48,345 bases of DNA from a virus. The translations under genes and the position numbers were made by a program. Shown one piece after another: positions 7,435 through 16,221 of the stretch. Each line of letters begins with the position of its first letter. Within the stretch, counting starts at the first letter, position 1. The stretch is from IMG/VR virus record IMGVR_UViG_3300047322_000336, positions 1 to 48,345 of that record; one strand, written 5' to 3'. The notes under the pieces were generated by a model, which saw nothing but the letters and a program-made list of their open reading frames with translations, had not been told where the DNA came from and searched no databases.

Positions 7435-9178
7435 CTTCGTAGAGGAATTCATCGTCGGGCTGGGTTTCCAGTTCGAAGGCGAAGACGGCGAACGCTTCAA
7501 GAAGCAGACACAGCAAATATCGTCTGCCTTCATGGCGTTGAGCGCGGCGGCGGCGGCAGCTACTGCCGCACTGTTTGCCATGACAAACCAGCAAGCCGCG
7601 GTAGCTCGCAACTCTGATAACACCGCTAAGGTTATGGACACCAACGCCCAATCGCTGGGCAAATGGCGGTACGCGGCTGAACGGGCGGGCGTTGCGGGCG
7701 ACGAAGTGGTTAACACCCTACAAGGGCTGAAGACTGCCAGCCAAGAAGCCATGCGCAACGGCACCGGCCCGTTTCGAGCGTTCCAGGAACTGGGGGTAGA
7801 TTTTAAAGGTATCGCCGACGGCAGTGTTGACGTCACTGATGCGCTGGACAAGATCATCGAAACCGCGCAAGGCATGGACCGTGCCATGGCCCAATCAGGG
7901 TTGCGCGAATTGGGTATCAACCCGAAGTTGCTTGATACGCCAATTACCAAGCTGCGCAATTACATGGAGGAATTCAAAAAGTTTGGCGGCGTTACTGACG
8001 ACCTGACGAAGAAAAGCCATGACCTGGACGCGGCCATGGGCGACGCCGCCATGAAGTTTGACGGCGTGGAAAACATGTTGGCAGTACGCCTGATACCGAC
8101 CTACGAAAAGTTTTTCAAGGTTATTTCGGAAGGGTTGGAGTGGGTCCAAACCAAGGGCTTCCCCATCTTGGACGAAACCGTTGAGAAACTCGGCGGCTGG
8201 GATAAAGTGTTAGGCGGCTTGGCAATCGTAGCCATTCCGGCCGTCATTGCCTCGCTCGGCACTTTGATAAAACTGCTAGGCGCTGTTACAGGCGGTTTTG
8301 GGGGTGCAGCGGCAGCGGCGGGCTTGCTTGCGCGGGGCGGGGCATTGGCAGCAGTAGGTGTTGGCGGCTATGTGGCAGGTGAGCAGATTCGCGAAGCTCT
8401 GCCCCAAGACCTTGTTGACGAAATCGACGCCTTCACTCTTAAATCGCTGGCCTTTCTTGGTGTGCGCAGCGCCAAAAACCAATTAGCGGGGCAGGAAGGG
8501 CGCCAAGATGAAGCCAATCAGTTCATTGACATGATGGATGCGCAGTCCAAAAACCCCCAACCGGAGGACTTTAAAACGGCCAAACCTGCGCGTTCAGGCC
8601 GTGACTTACTGATGGAAGCCGTCATAGGAAGGGAGTCGGGCGGCAAAACGGGCCTGACTTCCAGCAAAGGAGCTATGGGGCTTGCGCAGCTTATGGAGCC
8701 AACCGCCCGTGAAACCGCCGCTGAACTGAATATCCCGTTCGACAAAGACAAGCTGTTAAATGACGCTTCATACAACCGCATTTTGGGCACTGCCTACATG
8801 AACAAAATGCTGCAGAAGTACGGCAGCGAAGAACTGGCGGTTGCAGCCTACAACGCCGGTCCAGGTTCGGTTGACGGCTGGCTCAAGGATAATGGCGACC
8901 CGCGCACTGGCCAAATCTCCATGCAAGATTGGGTCAAATCTATCCCGTTCAAGGAAACCCGCGACTACACCCAAAATGTTATGGCCGACCGGGCAGGTAT
9001 CGTACCGCCAGGGTTAGGAGTGCCGGGCGTAGGGGCAGCCGCATCGCAGCCTAGCAAAGTTATCCATAACGAGTTCCACGGGCTGCGGCAGACCGAAATT
9101 GAAGCCATCATGCGTGACGCGGAAAATGAGCAGCAAACGCTCATGTCCAGCGAAGCCCGCGACGCAATAGTGAGGTAG
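7424..9178 (+). CDS. Tape measure protein with lytic transglycosylase domain
   Basis: The product has 584 residues. The N-terminal two thirds are helical, with hydrophobic Ala/Gly-rich stretches (residues 265-315) typical of tape measures. From about residue 395 comes an SLT-type lysozyme domain: GRESGG with the likely catalytic Glu, SSKGAMGLAQLMEPTA, and VAAYNAGPGSV. It would cut peptidoglycan when the tail penetrates the wall. At roughly 1.5 angstrom per residue the tail would be rather short, well under 100 nm. The start overlaps the chaperone extension. Confidence 0.85.
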   Translation: MASNFVEEFIVGLGFQFEGEDGERFKKQTQQISSAFMALSAAAAAATAALFAMTNQQAAVARNSDNTAKVMDTNAQSLGKWRYAAERAGVAGDEVVNTLQGLKTASQEAMRNGTGPFRAFQELGVDFKGIADGSVDVTDALDKIIETAQGMDRAMAQSGLRELGINPKLLDTPITKLRNYMEEFKKFGGVTDDLTKKSHDLDAAMGDAAMKFDGVENMLAVRLIPTYEKFFKVISEGLEWVQTKGFPILDETVEKLGGWDKVLGGLAIVAIPAVIASLGTLIKLLGAVTGGFGGAAAAAGLLARGGALAAVGVGGYVAGEQIREALPQDLVDEIDAFTLKSLAFLGVRSAKNQLAGQEGRQDEANQFIDMMDAQSKNPQPEDFKTAKPARSGRDLLMEAVIGRESGGKTGLTSSKGAMGLAQLMEPTARETAAELNIPFDKDKLLNDASYNRILGTAYMNKMLQKYGSEELAVAAYNAGPGSVDGWLKDNGDPRTGQISMQDWVKSIPFKETRDYTQNVMADRAGIVPPGLGVPGVGAAASQPSKVIHNEFHGLRQTEIEAIMRDAENEQQTLMSSEARDAIVR

Positions 9179-9181
9179 TCC

Positions 9182-9820
9182 ATGTCCTTTTTCAGCCGCA
9201 TGTTTATTGGCACCGACCGCGAATTTGGCGGGATTGAGATGGACGCTATTCTGGTAGAGCAGTACGCTATGTCGTCCACAACAACAGACCACCCTGTTGA
9301 TAAGCAGGCCGACATGACAGACCATATTATTCGGCTGCCCAAGGGCTACTTGATACAAGGCATCGTAACCGATACGCCTATGGGGCTCTTGGCCGCGTTG
9401 GAGCAGCTGGGCAACACAGCTTCAGCGGCTATCAACTACTTACGCTCCATTGTTGACGATACTCCAAGCGTAGCCCCTGTTTCGCGCAGCAACGCAGCGT
9501 TCCAGGCGCTTACCGCGCTATGGGAAGACGGCATAGTCTTTGACGTGCAGACGGGAATGGGCCTGTACCCAAACATGGCTATTGTGGACATTCAGGTAAC
9601 GGTTGACCAAGAGAAAGCGGGGCACCTCAACTTCACCGCCCGTCTTAAGTTCATGAACCGGGTTACCCTACTCACGGCGGGAGGTCCGGAAGCGCCGCAA
9701 AACCTGGAAGCTGGTGATATGCAAGAAGGGGCAGAACCGGTTAAAAAGGAAGGGCTCAAACAGAAAATCACGAATGTCGTGACTTCGGTTCAAAACTCTG
9801 TAAGGAACTTTTTCGAATGA
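9182..9820 (+). CDS. Dit-like baseplate/tail-tip protein
   Basis: The product has 212 residues and follows the tape measure. The stretch GGIEMDAILVEQY near the N-terminus and the later NMAIVDIQVTVDQEKAGHLNFTARLKF fit Dit-like baseplate proteins of simple contractile tails, which form the ring linking tube and hub. The last 40 residues are charged and probably flexible. The next gene starts inside its stop codon (ATGA). Confidence 0.6.
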   Translation: MSFFSRMFIGTDREFGGIEMDAILVEQYAMSSTTTDHPVDKQADMTDHIIRLPKGYLIQGIVTDTPMGLLAALEQLGNTASAAINYLRSIVDDTPSVAPVSRSNAAFQALTALWEDGIVFDVQTGMGLYPNMAIVDIQVTVDQEKAGHLNFTARLKFMNRVTLLTAGGPEAPQNLEAGDMQEGAEPVKKEGLKQKITNVVTSVQNSVRNFFE

Positions 9821-10143
9821 ACCTTATCAAGATAACCCCCAGCTCTACGGCGTCCTTTGACGTCGATTTGCAGGACACCCGCTACACCTTGACCTTTATT
9901 TACAACGCCCGGCTGGGCATTTGGACCATCAACCTGTTGCTGGCCGGGGTGGCGTTGGCTACAGGGCAGGCTGCCGTTATGGGGGTTCAGCTGTTCCGGG
10001 GCTATGCTGACCCGCGCATCCCAACCGGGCTGTACTTGGCCCCACTTGATGACAGCACAGAGGACGCTGATTACGCCGGACTGGGCAGCCGTGTTGTACT
10101 TATGGAGATCTTTCCCGAGGACGGAATAAATGTACCAGTTTAA
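9817..10143 (+). CDS. Baseplate plug protein (Pam3 gp18-like)
   Basis: The 108-residue product has the pattern of the cyanophage Pam3 baseplate plug family: a strand-rich start (DVDLQDTRYTLTFIYNARLGIW), then TGQAAVMGVQLFRGY, an R-x-P-x-G-L loop, and a late GSRVVLMEIFPEDG. Such proteins close the tube near the hub. It overlaps the Dit-like gene and the hub gene, so the three are translationally coupled. Confidence 0.7.
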   Translation: MNLIKITPSSTASFDVDLQDTRYTLTFIYNARLGIWTINLLLAGVALATGQAAVMGVQLFRGYADPRIPTGLYLAPLDDSTEDADYAGLGSRVVLMEIFPEDGINVPV

Positions 10144-10999
10144 CCGGCAATGCCGCGTCATTCTGTCGAACGCTGAAGAATTTCTGGAAATCGAAGAGCT
10201 TACTGTGCGCTTTGATATCCAGAAAACCTTGCTCGGCTATCCGGCGCGGGGGCGAATCGAAATCATGAACCTGGGTGTTGAGAACATCCAGAAAATCACC
10301 CAACGCTACACGTCGGTAGAGTTGTTCGGCGGCTACGTAGGCGCAGAAGCTTTGTTGTTCCGGGGCAACATCACCAACTACTACAAGGACCAAAACGGCC
10401 CGACTGGCATATTCGGCCTGATTGTGAAGTCCAGCACGTCAGCTTGGGAGGAAAGCACCTTTTCACGCACCTATGCAGCAGGCACCCCCGCCGCAACGAT
10501 AATCAACGAAGTGGCTGCCAGCTTCCAGGGCGTTATCAAAGGGCAGATTATCACAAACCCGGACTGGTCGCCTAGTCTGGCAGACGTTACCGTTGCGGGT
10601 AGTAGCCGCCGCATCATGGACCAACTCGCCCGTGATTATAACTTTGACTGGAATATTGTAGAAGGTGAAATTTTAGCTGTACCACGCGGCCAAGCCTTTC
10701 AGGATCAACCCCGCTTCATCATCCAGGCTGGGAACGGCCTTGTAGGCGTGCCTGTGGTCACAGACCTCGGTGTAGACTTCCGCATATTGTTGAATCCCGC
10801 TATAATGCTCGGCAGGGAAATTGAACTGCGCGCTGCCTCTGCACAGCTTGGGCAGCAGGGCGTTGACTTCCGGAAGGTTCGCAGCAACGCTGACGGGGTG
10901 TACAAGGTTATGGACATCCGGATGTCTGGCAGCAAACGCGACATCGACTGGTATTACGACATTGTAGCATGGGGCACTAACCGTGAAACCAGAAACTAG
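10130..10999 (+). CDS. Baseplate hub protein (gpD/gp27-like)
   Basis: The 289-residue product has the double beta-barrel pattern of hub proteins: an N-terminal RFDIQKTLLGYPARGRIEI barrel and a middle segment with RRIMDQLARDYNFDWNI, the conserved helix seen in gpD-like hubs. The C-terminal barrel has LLNPAIMLGREIEL. It forms the trimer to which the spike attaches. It overlaps the plug gene by 14 bases with a GAGG ribosome site. Confidence 0.75.
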   Translation: MYQFNRQCRVILSNAEEFLEIEELTVRFDIQKTLLGYPARGRIEIMNLGVENIQKITQRYTSVELFGGYVGAEALLFRGNITNYYKDQNGPTGIFGLIVKSSTSAWEESTFSRTYAAGTPAATIINEVAASFQGVIKGQIITNPDWSPSLADVTVAGSSRRIMDQLARDYNFDWNIVEGEILAVPRGQAFQDQPRFIIQAGNGLVGVPVVTDLGVDFRILLNPAIMLGREIELRAASAQLGQQGVDFRKVRSNADGVYKVMDIRMSGSKRDIDWYYDIVAWGTNRETRN

Positions 11000-11660
11000 G
11001 ACAACGGCGTCACAGCAGGTCATACGCCGAGAGCTTATGTACACGCGCACCATGACGGTAGGGCGCGTTACGAAAGTGTTCTCCAACGGCTGGGTTGAAG
11101 TTGACCCGCAAATCCAAATGGTTGCGCGTGATAACCAGGGGGCAGAAGCCCCAGTGAATATTGCGGTTTTGTCGCGTATCCCGGTCGGGCTCTTCAAGGC
11201 TGGTGGCTTTGTCTTGACGCTACCAGTTTCTGCAGGTGACGAAGGTATCATCCTGTTCAGCGACCGAAGCCTAAGCTTGTGGAAAGAAACCGGCAAGAAG
11301 GCCCCGCCCCGCGAAACCGAGTTTCACGGCCTTTCCGGCGCGGTGTTTGTGCCGTTCCCCACGTCCAAGCCTGGGGCCATTCAAGGGTTTGACGGTAGCG
11401 GCCTATACGCTGGTATGGAAGACAAGTCAGCGTATTTACGGGTCGGGAAAGCTGGTGACGTTAAGGTGTTCGCGGGCACAAAGATTACCTTTGATTCGCC
11501 GCTGACCGAAATTACAGGCGCGTTGACGGTAGACGGTGATACAACCTTGATGGCGGCGTTGCTTGTCCAGCTGCTGACGCACCTTAAAGGCGCTGTAACC
11601 ACTGATAATACGGTTACGTCTGCCGGTGACCATTTCGCCCCTCACTTCATTCCGGTGTAG
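10983..11660 (+). CDS. Baseplate spike protein (gp138/gpV-like)
   Basis: The product has 225 residues from a GTG start; ATG 11037 is an alternative. The N-terminal domain, with VTKVFSNGWVEVDPQIQ and LPVSAGDEGIILFSDRSLSLW, is the OB-fold of the Gp138 N-terminal family. It is followed by a repetitive beta region (FDSPLTEITGALTVDGDTT) like the beta-helix of gpV-type membrane-piercing spikes. A late H-x-H pair (GDHFAPHF) could bind a metal ion at the tip, as in gpV. Confidence 0.75.
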   Translation: MKPETRTTASQQVIRRELMYTRTMTVGRVTKVFSNGWVEVDPQIQMVARDNQGAEAPVNIAVLSRIPVGLFKAGGFVLTLPVSAGDEGIILFSDRSLSLWKETGKKAPPRETEFHGLSGAVFVPFPTSKPGAIQGFDGSGLYAGMEDKSAYLRVGKAGDVKVFAGTKITFDSPLTEITGALTVDGDTTLMAALLVQLLTHLKGAVTTDNTVTSAGDHFAPHFIPV

Positions 11661-11662
11661 CC

Positions 11663-12037
11663 ATGATAGGAAGAGCCCTCGACAGCAACAACGACATCTT
11701 TGTAGCGCGGCGCAGCATTGCCACGGTAAAAGACGGTGCGGAAGCGGTGCAATTCGTTCGCAGCTGCCTACTGTTTTACCTCGGTGAATGCAGTTGGGCG
11801 ACTGATAAAGGTGTGCCGTACTTCCAGCGCATCTTTGTCAAACCTATGAACCTGCCAGCGACCGAAGCCATTCTAAAATCCGTCGTTATCAAGGCGCCTA
11901 GCGTTGACAAGCTGTTGGACTTCTCAATGGCCTACAGCAGCAAAACCCGGCAACTGGCGGTAGCCTTTGAAGCGGATACCACTTACGGCGTGATTAACGG
12001 CGCCACACTCAATACTGTACGCGGGGAGGCAGCATAA
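11663..12037 (+). CDS. Baseplate wedge protein (gp25/gpW-like)
   Basis: The 124-residue product sits between spike and J-like wedge genes, the constant place of gp25. The pattern VRSCLLFYLGECSWATDKGVPYF, with a helix then G-E...G-V-P-Y, fits the GPW/gp25 family, which starts sheath polymerisation. Its stop overlaps the next start (TAATG). Confidence 0.68.
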   Translation: MIGRALDSNNDIFVARRSIATVKDGAEAVQFVRSCLLFYLGECSWATDKGVPYFQRIFVKPMNLPATEAILKSVVIKAPSVDKLLDFSMAYSSKTRQLAVAFEADTTYGVINGATLNTVRGEAA

Positions 12038-13212
12038 TGACAGGCTATACAGCAGAGGGGTTTGAGCGGAAGCGCTTTGACGAAATCCTCAACGATAAGA
12101 ACGAAGCGCAAAAGACGGCGCTCGGCCCTGACTTGAACCTGGACCCGCAAAGCCAGGATGGGCAAATCAGCGGGCTTCTGGCGCTATCCGACGACCAGCT
12201 TTGGCAAATCGCAGAGTTCGCGGTGAACGCTACCAGCCCGAGTAACGCAACCGGGGCAACGCTTTCCAACCTTGTGCAAATAAACTTCATTGAGCGCCTT
12301 GAGGAAAGCCCTACGCTGTTGGTTCTTAACAACGTGGGCGTGCCCGGCGTCACCATCCCAGCGGGGCAACTGATTCGGGAAGTTGACGGCAGCTATACAG
12401 CCATCACCACTTCGGCGTTCACTTTTGACGTTACGGGCAACGCCCCGGTTGCGGCCCAGTTGACGGTAAACGGCCCAATTGAAGTAGCAACTAACGTGTT
12501 CCAGGACATTGTCACGCCCCAAGCCGACTGGTTCAGCACCACCAACCCGTCCATTGGCATTGTTGGGCGTGACCGTGAGACTGATGCAGAGTTGCGCTTG
12601 CGGCGGTCGCGTTCCACCGGCACCAACTCACAGAACATGATTGATTCCCTTATCGGGAACTTGGCTAACCTGCCCGGCATGTTGGACGCTACTGTAATTC
12701 AGAACCGGGGCGACGCCGTTGACGCTAATGGCGTGGCGGGGCATAGCTTTGAAGCCATTGTGACCGGGGGCGACACCAACCAAATTGCCCAAACCATCTG
12801 GAACAACTTCCCCTACGGCATTGGCATTCAGGGCACTACGTCGGGCATTGCTATTGACAAACAAGGCATTCTTCAAACCGTGCCTTTTACGCGCACCGTA
12901 GAAGTCCCGATGTACATGACGCTGAGCCTTCACAAGCGCACGGGCTACCCGGCTGATGGTGATACCACAATTAAGACCAACGTGGTTGCCTACGCTGATG
13001 GCACCCTGGTTGAAGGGCGCGGTTTCGGAACCGGGGACACCGTTATTTACACTGAGCTTTACACCCCTGTAAACACGGTGCCCAACCTGGACATCATTGA
13101 CATGCGCGTAGGGCGTATCAACCCACCGCCTGCCGGTGTCGCGAACACCGCCATCACCTTGCGGGAGCGTTCGGTGTTTGATGTTTCGCGCATCACTATC
13201 ACAGGGGTTTGA
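12037..13212 (+). CDS. Baseplate J-like wedge protein (gp6/gpJ-like)
   Basis: The product has 391 residues. Features of the baseplate_J family are visible: an N-terminal helical domain (ALSDDQLWQIAEFAVNATSPS), a central PAGQLIREVDG beta region, the GRDRETDAELRLRRSRS motif that marks the core, and later beta-rich domains. It forms wedge dimers that link spike hub to fibres. A strong GGGGAGG ribosome site precedes the start. Confidence 0.85.
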   Translation: MTGYTAEGFERKRFDEILNDKNEAQKTALGPDLNLDPQSQDGQISGLLALSDDQLWQIAEFAVNATSPSNATGATLSNLVQINFIERLEESPTLLVLNNVGVPGVTIPAGQLIREVDGSYTAITTSAFTFDVTGNAPVAAQLTVNGPIEVATNVFQDIVTPQADWFSTTNPSIGIVGRDRETDAELRLRRSRSTGTNSQNMIDSLIGNLANLPGMLDATVIQNRGDAVDANGVAGHSFEAIVTGGDTNQIAQTIWNNFPYGIGIQGTTSGIAIDKQGILQTVPFTRTVEVPMYMTLSLHKRTGYPADGDTTIKTNVVAYADGTLVEGRGFGTGDTVIYTELYTPVNTVPNLDIIDMRVGRINPPPAGVANTAITLRERSVFDVSRITITGV

Positions 13213-13214
13213 CC

Positions 13215-13937
13215 ATGAAAGAGATTACCCCGCTTAACGTGGCGGACCTAATCGCCAAGAGCATTGCTACTCAGTACCGGGCGTCCGCAAACCTCATTGC
13301 TTATGTTCAAGCCCTGCTCTGCGACCACAACACATTGGACTCGCTACTTATACTCATTGCAGACCGCCTGAACATCGATACGCAGGAGGGCGTGAACCTG
13401 GACCGCATTGGGGAAATCGTTGGGCAGCCCCGCACCACTATCAACGCAAGCGGCATTGCGTTCTTTGGCTTTGCCCCGCACCCGCAAGCCCACAGCTTTG
13501 GCGACCCGTTTGACCCGTCGAAGGGCGGGCGGCTTCGGGCGCCGGGCGAGCCTCTTACCGGTAATAAGCGCCTCAACGATATTGAGTACCGGGTGTTCAT
13601 TCGGGCCAAGATCTTTAAGAACCACGCACGTTCCACCCCTGATGAACTGATAACGTTCCTTAAGCTCATTTTCGGTGCGAATACCCCAGTGTATTTAGAG
13701 AACGCCCGCCCAAAACCCGGCCACGCCTACATAAGCTTTGGCAGGCAGTTGAACTTAAACGAACAATATCTGCTTACGGGTACAGACATTCTACCGCAAA
13801 CAACGGGCGTAACGTACCATATCCGGGACTACGCTGAAGTTGCTTTCGGCTTTAACGGCGCCCCGTTCCCGGTTGGTGGTTTTGGTACGCCGGGCGTGCC
13901 GGGCACTGGCGCCCCTTTCCGCCGCTTTATTTCCTGA
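13215..13937 (+). CDS. Baseplate protein (DUF2612, gpI-like position)
   Basis: I chose ATG 13215 with AGGGG 7 bases upstream rather than the in-frame TTG at 13209. The 240-residue product shows DUF2612 features: IADRLNIDTQEGVNLDRIGEIVGQPR, then DIEYRVFIRAKIFKNHARSTPDELITFLKLIFG. This family follows J-like proteins and probably connects wedge to tail fibre. The C-terminus is Gly/Pro-rich. Confidence 0.78.
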   Translation: MKEITPLNVADLIAKSIATQYRASANLIAYVQALLCDHNTLDSLLILIADRLNIDTQEGVNLDRIGEIVGQPRTTINASGIAFFGFAPHPQAHSFGDPFDPSKGGRLRAPGEPLTGNKRLNDIEYRVFIRAKIFKNHARSTPDELITFLKLIFGANTPVYLENARPKPGHAYISFGRQLNLNEQYLLTGTDILPQTTGVTYHIRDYAEVAFGFNGAPFPVGGFGTPGVPGTGAPFRRFIS

Positions 13938-13962
13938 CTAACACCATAGGAGCATACAAAAC

Positions 13963-15273
13963 ATGCCTAGCCAAAGTAAGCCGAACGTCAACACGGTTTG
14001 GGCCAGCGCGGGGTTGGCAACGCCCGTTGACCCCACTAAACAAGCACTGGGCTACGTTGCAGAAATCCCTGATTACGACGATTTCAACGGCAACTTGCAA
14101 CAGATTTCGGCGTTTTTGAAACACGTTAACCAAGAGGGCATTCCGGTTTGGGACGCCGCTACAGCGTACTTTGCTACTGGCTACGCCAAGGGTAACGGCA
14201 CTATTTACGTAGCGCTCCAAGACAACACCAACCAAGCGCTTCCAGCCGCTGGGGCCGCTAACGCCTATTGGGCCGACTTGCTACGCGGGGCACGCAATTA
14301 TGCAGTGGGTGCGGGCAGTGCTAACGTCCATACAGCCACCTTTGTGCCCGCGCTCACCGTTGCGGACGGGGTTGTAGCTAAGTTTAAAGCGATAGCTGCC
14401 AACACCGGCGCAGCTACTTTTAACGGTGACCCTATTCTCGGCGGTGCAGGGGCGGCGCTCCAGGGTGGCGAAATTGCGCTGGGGGGCATAGTGACCTTGA
14501 TACGCCTCGGCGCCAACTGGATTATTGAGTCGAGCAGCGGCGGCGCCAAGCAAGGGCCGAACGCAACGCAAAGCCAGCAATTTGTAACGTTGAGCCAGGC
14601 ACAAACGCTCTTCGCACCCCCGACCGGTAAAGTCGAATGGTTTGCTACCATGGCGCCTCCAACCGGTTATATGGTAGCCCTCGGTAACGCCGTATCGAGA
14701 GCTGCATACGCCGCGCTGTTTGCTGCAATCACGGCGCAGCTTGTGGGCACCACAGCGTCCGGCAGCCCTACAGTTACCGCCGTTGCGAGTCCAGCGGCTA
14801 TGTGGGTGGGTATGCCAATTAGCGGCCCTGGCATCCCAGCGGGGGCTACAGTTACAGCGGTCGGCGCCAACACCCTCACCCTTTCGGCCAATGCTACAGC
14901 CACTGGCGTAGGCGTGGCACTCGTTATCGCCCCGTTTGGCGTAGGCGATGGAACCACAACGTTTAACGTTCCTGACGTGCGGGGCAAAAACATACGCGGT
15001 TGGGACAACGGTGCGGGTCTTGACCCAAGTCGTGTATTCGGTAGCTATCAGGCAGATGCTAACGCCTCCCACAACCACGGCGTAAATGACCCAGGGCACG
15101 CCCACCAACACAACTTTGTCAGCGGTACGGCATTCACAGCGGGCGGCGTGTACGGCCCTATGAACGGGTCCAGTAGTACGGCTGGGAATTTCACCGGCAT
15201 TACCATTCAGAACGCTGGCGGTACTGAATCCCGTGGCAAGAACATTGCCCTGTTACCTTGTGTTCGATATTAA
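13963..15273 (+). CDS. Tail fibre with collar domain
   Basis: The product has 436 residues. The N-terminal 150 or so attach to the baseplate. From about residue 221 a phage tail collar domain begins (GKVEWFATMAPPTGYM) and resumes at about 323 (GVGDGTTTFNVPDVRGKNIRGW), with a C-terminal HNHGVNDPGHAHQHN metal-binding type stretch like T4 short fibres. Between the halves, residues about 261-322 form an inserted Ala/Gly/Thr-rich domain not normally present. It is the host-recognition protein; the next gene is its probable chaperone. Confidence 0.82.
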   Translation: MPSQSKPNVNTVWASAGLATPVDPTKQALGYVAEIPDYDDFNGNLQQISAFLKHVNQEGIPVWDAATAYFATGYAKGNGTIYVALQDNTNQALPAAGAANAYWADLLRGARNYAVGAGSANVHTATFVPALTVADGVVAKFKAIAANTGAATFNGDPILGGAGAALQGGEIALGGIVTLIRLGANWIIESSSGGAKQGPNATQSQQFVTLSQAQTLFAPPTGKVEWFATMAPPTGYMVALGNAVSRAAYAALFAAITAQLVGTTASGSPTVTAVASPAAMWVGMPISGPGIPAGATVTAVGANTLTLSANATATGVGVALVIAPFGVGDGTTTFNVPDVRGKNIRGWDNGAGLDPSRVFGSYQADANASHNHGVNDPGHAHQHNFVSGTAFTAGGVYGPMNGSSSTAGNFTGITIQNAGGTESRGKNIALLPCVRY

Positions 15274-15284
15274 GAGGAAATACC

Positions 15285-15752
15285 ATGCTTGCCTATAACT
15301 ACAGCTTCGAAACCAAAGAATACACCGGTGTATGCGACATTTATGAATCGCCTTTGGAGCCGGGCGTCTGGCTCTACCCGGCAAATTCTACTGATGTAGT
15401 GCCCCCGGATTTCAACGCCGCAACCCAGGTTTGCGAGTACAACGAAGAACTCAAAGTTTGGAATGTACGGGCGCGCACCGAAACCCCACTCCCGCCGCTG
15501 CCTACCCAAGAGGAATTGGACGCCGCGCTTAGCTTAGACATGCGCAACGCCCGCAATGCAGCGCTGGCAACAACTGACTGGATGATGATGCGCCAGCAAG
15601 ATCAAGAGCGGGCTGGAGGGGTGCCCACACTCTCAAGCGACAAAGTAGCGGTATTGCTGACCTACCGGCAGGCGCTGCGCGACTTGCCCGCCTTGGCTGG
15701 CTTCCCGCATGTAACGCTGCCCATTTTGACATGGGGAGACGCCCCGCTGTAA
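15285..15752 (+). CDS. Tail fibre assembly chaperone
   Basis: The start is ATG 15285 after AGAGGAAA. The 155 residues comprise an N-terminal beta part and a C-terminal helical segment (RNARNAALATTDWMMMRQQ ... LLTYRQALRDLP) typical of tail fibre assembly proteins such as the T4 gp38/Mu gpU groups. It directly follows the fibre gene and ends the late transcript, just before a bidirectional terminator. Confidence 0.78.
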   Translation: MLAYNYSFETKEYTGVCDIYESPLEPGVWLYPANSTDVVPPDFNAATQVCEYNEELKVWNVRARTETPLPPLPTQEELDAALSLDMRNARNAALATTDWMMMRQQDQERAGGVPTLSSDKVAVLLTYRQALRDLPALAGFPHVTLPILTWGDAPL

Positions 15753-15768
15753 CAAAATGCAGCCCATG

Positions 15769-15796
15769 AAAAAGCCCCTCTTAAGGGGCTTTTTTG
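15769..15796. terminator. Bidirectional intrinsic terminator
   Basis: AAAAAGCCCC, a 6-base loop and GGGGCTTTTTT form a stem flanked by A-run and T-run, so it works on both strands. It separates the converging late operon (+) and nucleotide-metabolism operon (-). Confidence 0.88.
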
Positions 15797-16221
15797 TTGC
15801 TCAACGTTAGCCATGTTCGACCAAAACGCTTCCAGACTGCTTCAGTGCTATCCCGGTCGGGCCACGTATCGCCAGTGACGATAACCTGCACCGGGCTGTC
15901 CAACAGATACGGCAGACATTTGATGCAGGGCGGGCGGGTAACCACAGCCGTGTGCAAGAAGGGGTAGCTGCCCTCCTTTGCAGCCTGGAGCAGCGCCCGA
16001 ACTTCGCTATGCATGGCGCAGCACGTAGCGCTTGCCGTGGTTAGCGTGTCCGCGCCGTCGTTGCAGTCGCACTTGCCGTCAAACCGGGCGTTGGCCGACC
16101 GCACCACGCGGTAGCCGTCTTCGTTGTAAAGGTAGGTCGCAACAGCGGCGCGGGGGCAACCCCCCGCAACCTCTGCGAACCTGTTAGCGTGCTCAAGCGC
16201 TTCTGACAGGTCAAGTTGCAT
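15781..16221 (-). CDS. Deoxycytidylate (dCMP) deaminase-like protein
   Basis: The 146-residue product has the cytidine/deoxycytidylate deaminase zinc site: H71-S-E73 within CAMHSEVRAL and C99-x-x-C102 in PPCIKC. Such enzymes turn dCMP into dUMP. The start ATG overlaps the upstream gene's stop (TGATG), with GAGGTGG before it. It is the last gene of the operon with the hydroxymethylase-like gene. It might act on dCMP, on a modified dCMP, or keep the dCMP/dUMP balance. Extra cysteines (CDC, residues 51-53) could bind a second zinc as in T4 Cd. Confidence 0.8.
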   Translation of the reverse strand: MQLDLSEALEHANRFAEVAGGCPRAAVATYLYNEDGYRVVRSANARFDGKCDCNDGADTLTTASATCCAMHSEVRALLQAAKEGSYPFLHTAVVTRPPCIKCLPYLLDSPVQVIVTGDTWPDRDSTEAVWKRFGRTWLTLSNKKAP

